Shown piece after piece: positions 63,752 through 64,000 of a stretch of DNA of 64,000 nt. The notes under the pieces were generated by a model. The model was not told where the DNA came from. It worked only from the letters and a program-made list of their open reading frames with translations, and searched no databases. Numbering within the stretch: position 1 is the stretch's first letter; each line of letters starts with the position of its first letter. The stretch is from Streptomyces sp. RPT161 (GTDB lineage: Bacteria > Actinomycetota > Actinomycetes > Streptomycetales > Streptomycetaceae). The stretch lies in contig NZ_JAPZVN010000002.1 in NCBI RefSeq assembly GCF_027533845.1, positions 496,001-560,000 on the forward strand, given 5' to 3'. The translations under genes and the position numbers were made by a program.

Positions 63752-64000
63752 GTGGACCGCTGCGTCGTCCTCGTGGACGCCGGCTATCTGCTCGGCGCCG
63801 CCGCGAGCCTGCTGGCCGGGGAACCCTCTCGGTCCCGGATCACCGTGGACCACGCCGCCGTCGTGCAGGGCCTGCGAGAACGTGCGGAACGCGAGACGGG
63901 CCAGCCCCTGCTGCGGATCTACTGGTTCGACGGCGCTCCCGACCGGGTGCCCCAACCCGAGCACCGGCGGCTGCGCGTGATGCCCCGGGTCACCGTACGG
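63752..64000 (+). CDS. NYN/PIN-like-domain protein, 5' part
   Basis: The frame runs off the right edge after 83 residues. VDRCVVLVDAGYLLGAAASLL at the start carries the first Asp of the NYN (PIN-like) nuclease fold, and LLRIYWFDGAPD the second acidic strand. RNA cleavage is inferred from the family. GTG at 63752 has AGAGGG upstream; ATG at 63731 in the same frame is an alternative. Confidence 0.8.
   Translation, partial: MDRCVVLVDAGYLLGAAASLLAGEPSRSRITVDHAAVVQGLRERAERETGQPLLRIYWFDGAPDRVPQPEHRRLRVMPRVTVR

Overview
The window is high-GC actinobacterial chromosome. It is almost certainly from Streptomyces or a close Streptomycetaceae relative: GTG starts are common, many genes look leaderless, and the order pfkA / fused anthranilate synthase / class II DAHP synthase / bfd-bfr / thiOSG / metF / dcw cluster / divIVA / ileS / dksA-like / lspA / rluD / dnaE is the arrangement I know from Streptomyces. 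No phage, transposon, CRISPR, tRNA or rRNA is visible. It is a core-genome region whose interest lies mainly in its regulatory layer.

Region 1 (1-11.9 kb) is central metabolism: an acyltransferase tail, phosphofructokinase, aromatic amino-acid entry enzymes (a fused TrpE-TrpG behind a Trp-Trp-Trp attenuator leader, divergent from a class II DAHP synthase), iron storage (bfd with an iron box, convergent with bfr), a molybdopterin oxidoreductase, and a minus-strand run thiO-thiS-thiG-Ser/Thr kinase-nfo headed by a TPP riboswitch.

Region 2 (11.9-29.8 kb) is mixed: a ferredoxin-reductase-like flavoprotein, an Rv2175c-type DNA-binding protein, thiE, metF, a membrane protein with a Tyr-rich tail, a CrtI-like oxidoreductase, a TetR-controlled operon (degenerate ABC ATPase, YhgE/Pip membrane protein, TetR) with a perfect operator over its promoter, a HEPN protein, a methyltransferase, DUF3040, the MoxR-DUF58-transglutaminase operon and a beta-carbonic anhydrase.

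Region 3 (29.8-48.6 kb) is the dcw division and wall cluster: mraZ, rsmH, ftsL, ftsI, murE, murF, mraY, murD, ftsW, murG, ftsQ, ftsZ, pgeF/ylmD, ylmE, sepF, sepG, divIVA. There is no ftsA and no murC, as is normal for streptomycetes. A 10-bp-period GTGG array over the mraZ promoter looks like the MraZ operator. A CUUCCCC-loop hairpin lies before rsmH.

Region 4 (48.7-64 kb) holds ileS with a translational T-box leader, a histone-H1-like/DksA-type fusion protein, lspA, rluD, a GNAT protein, a Na+/H+ antiporter, a dienelactone-hydrolase-like protein, a DsbA-like thioredoxin, an unknown membrane protein, dnaE, a 57-residue basic protein and the start of a NYN-domain protein.

The least explained items are a dispersed intergenic repeat (four copies, two of them inverted in one gap), the AT-rich palindromes between the carbonic anhydrase gene and mraZ, the degenerate ABC ATPase, and a coupled short ORF with a strong hairpin before rsmH. 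I did not find a wholly new multi-gene system.
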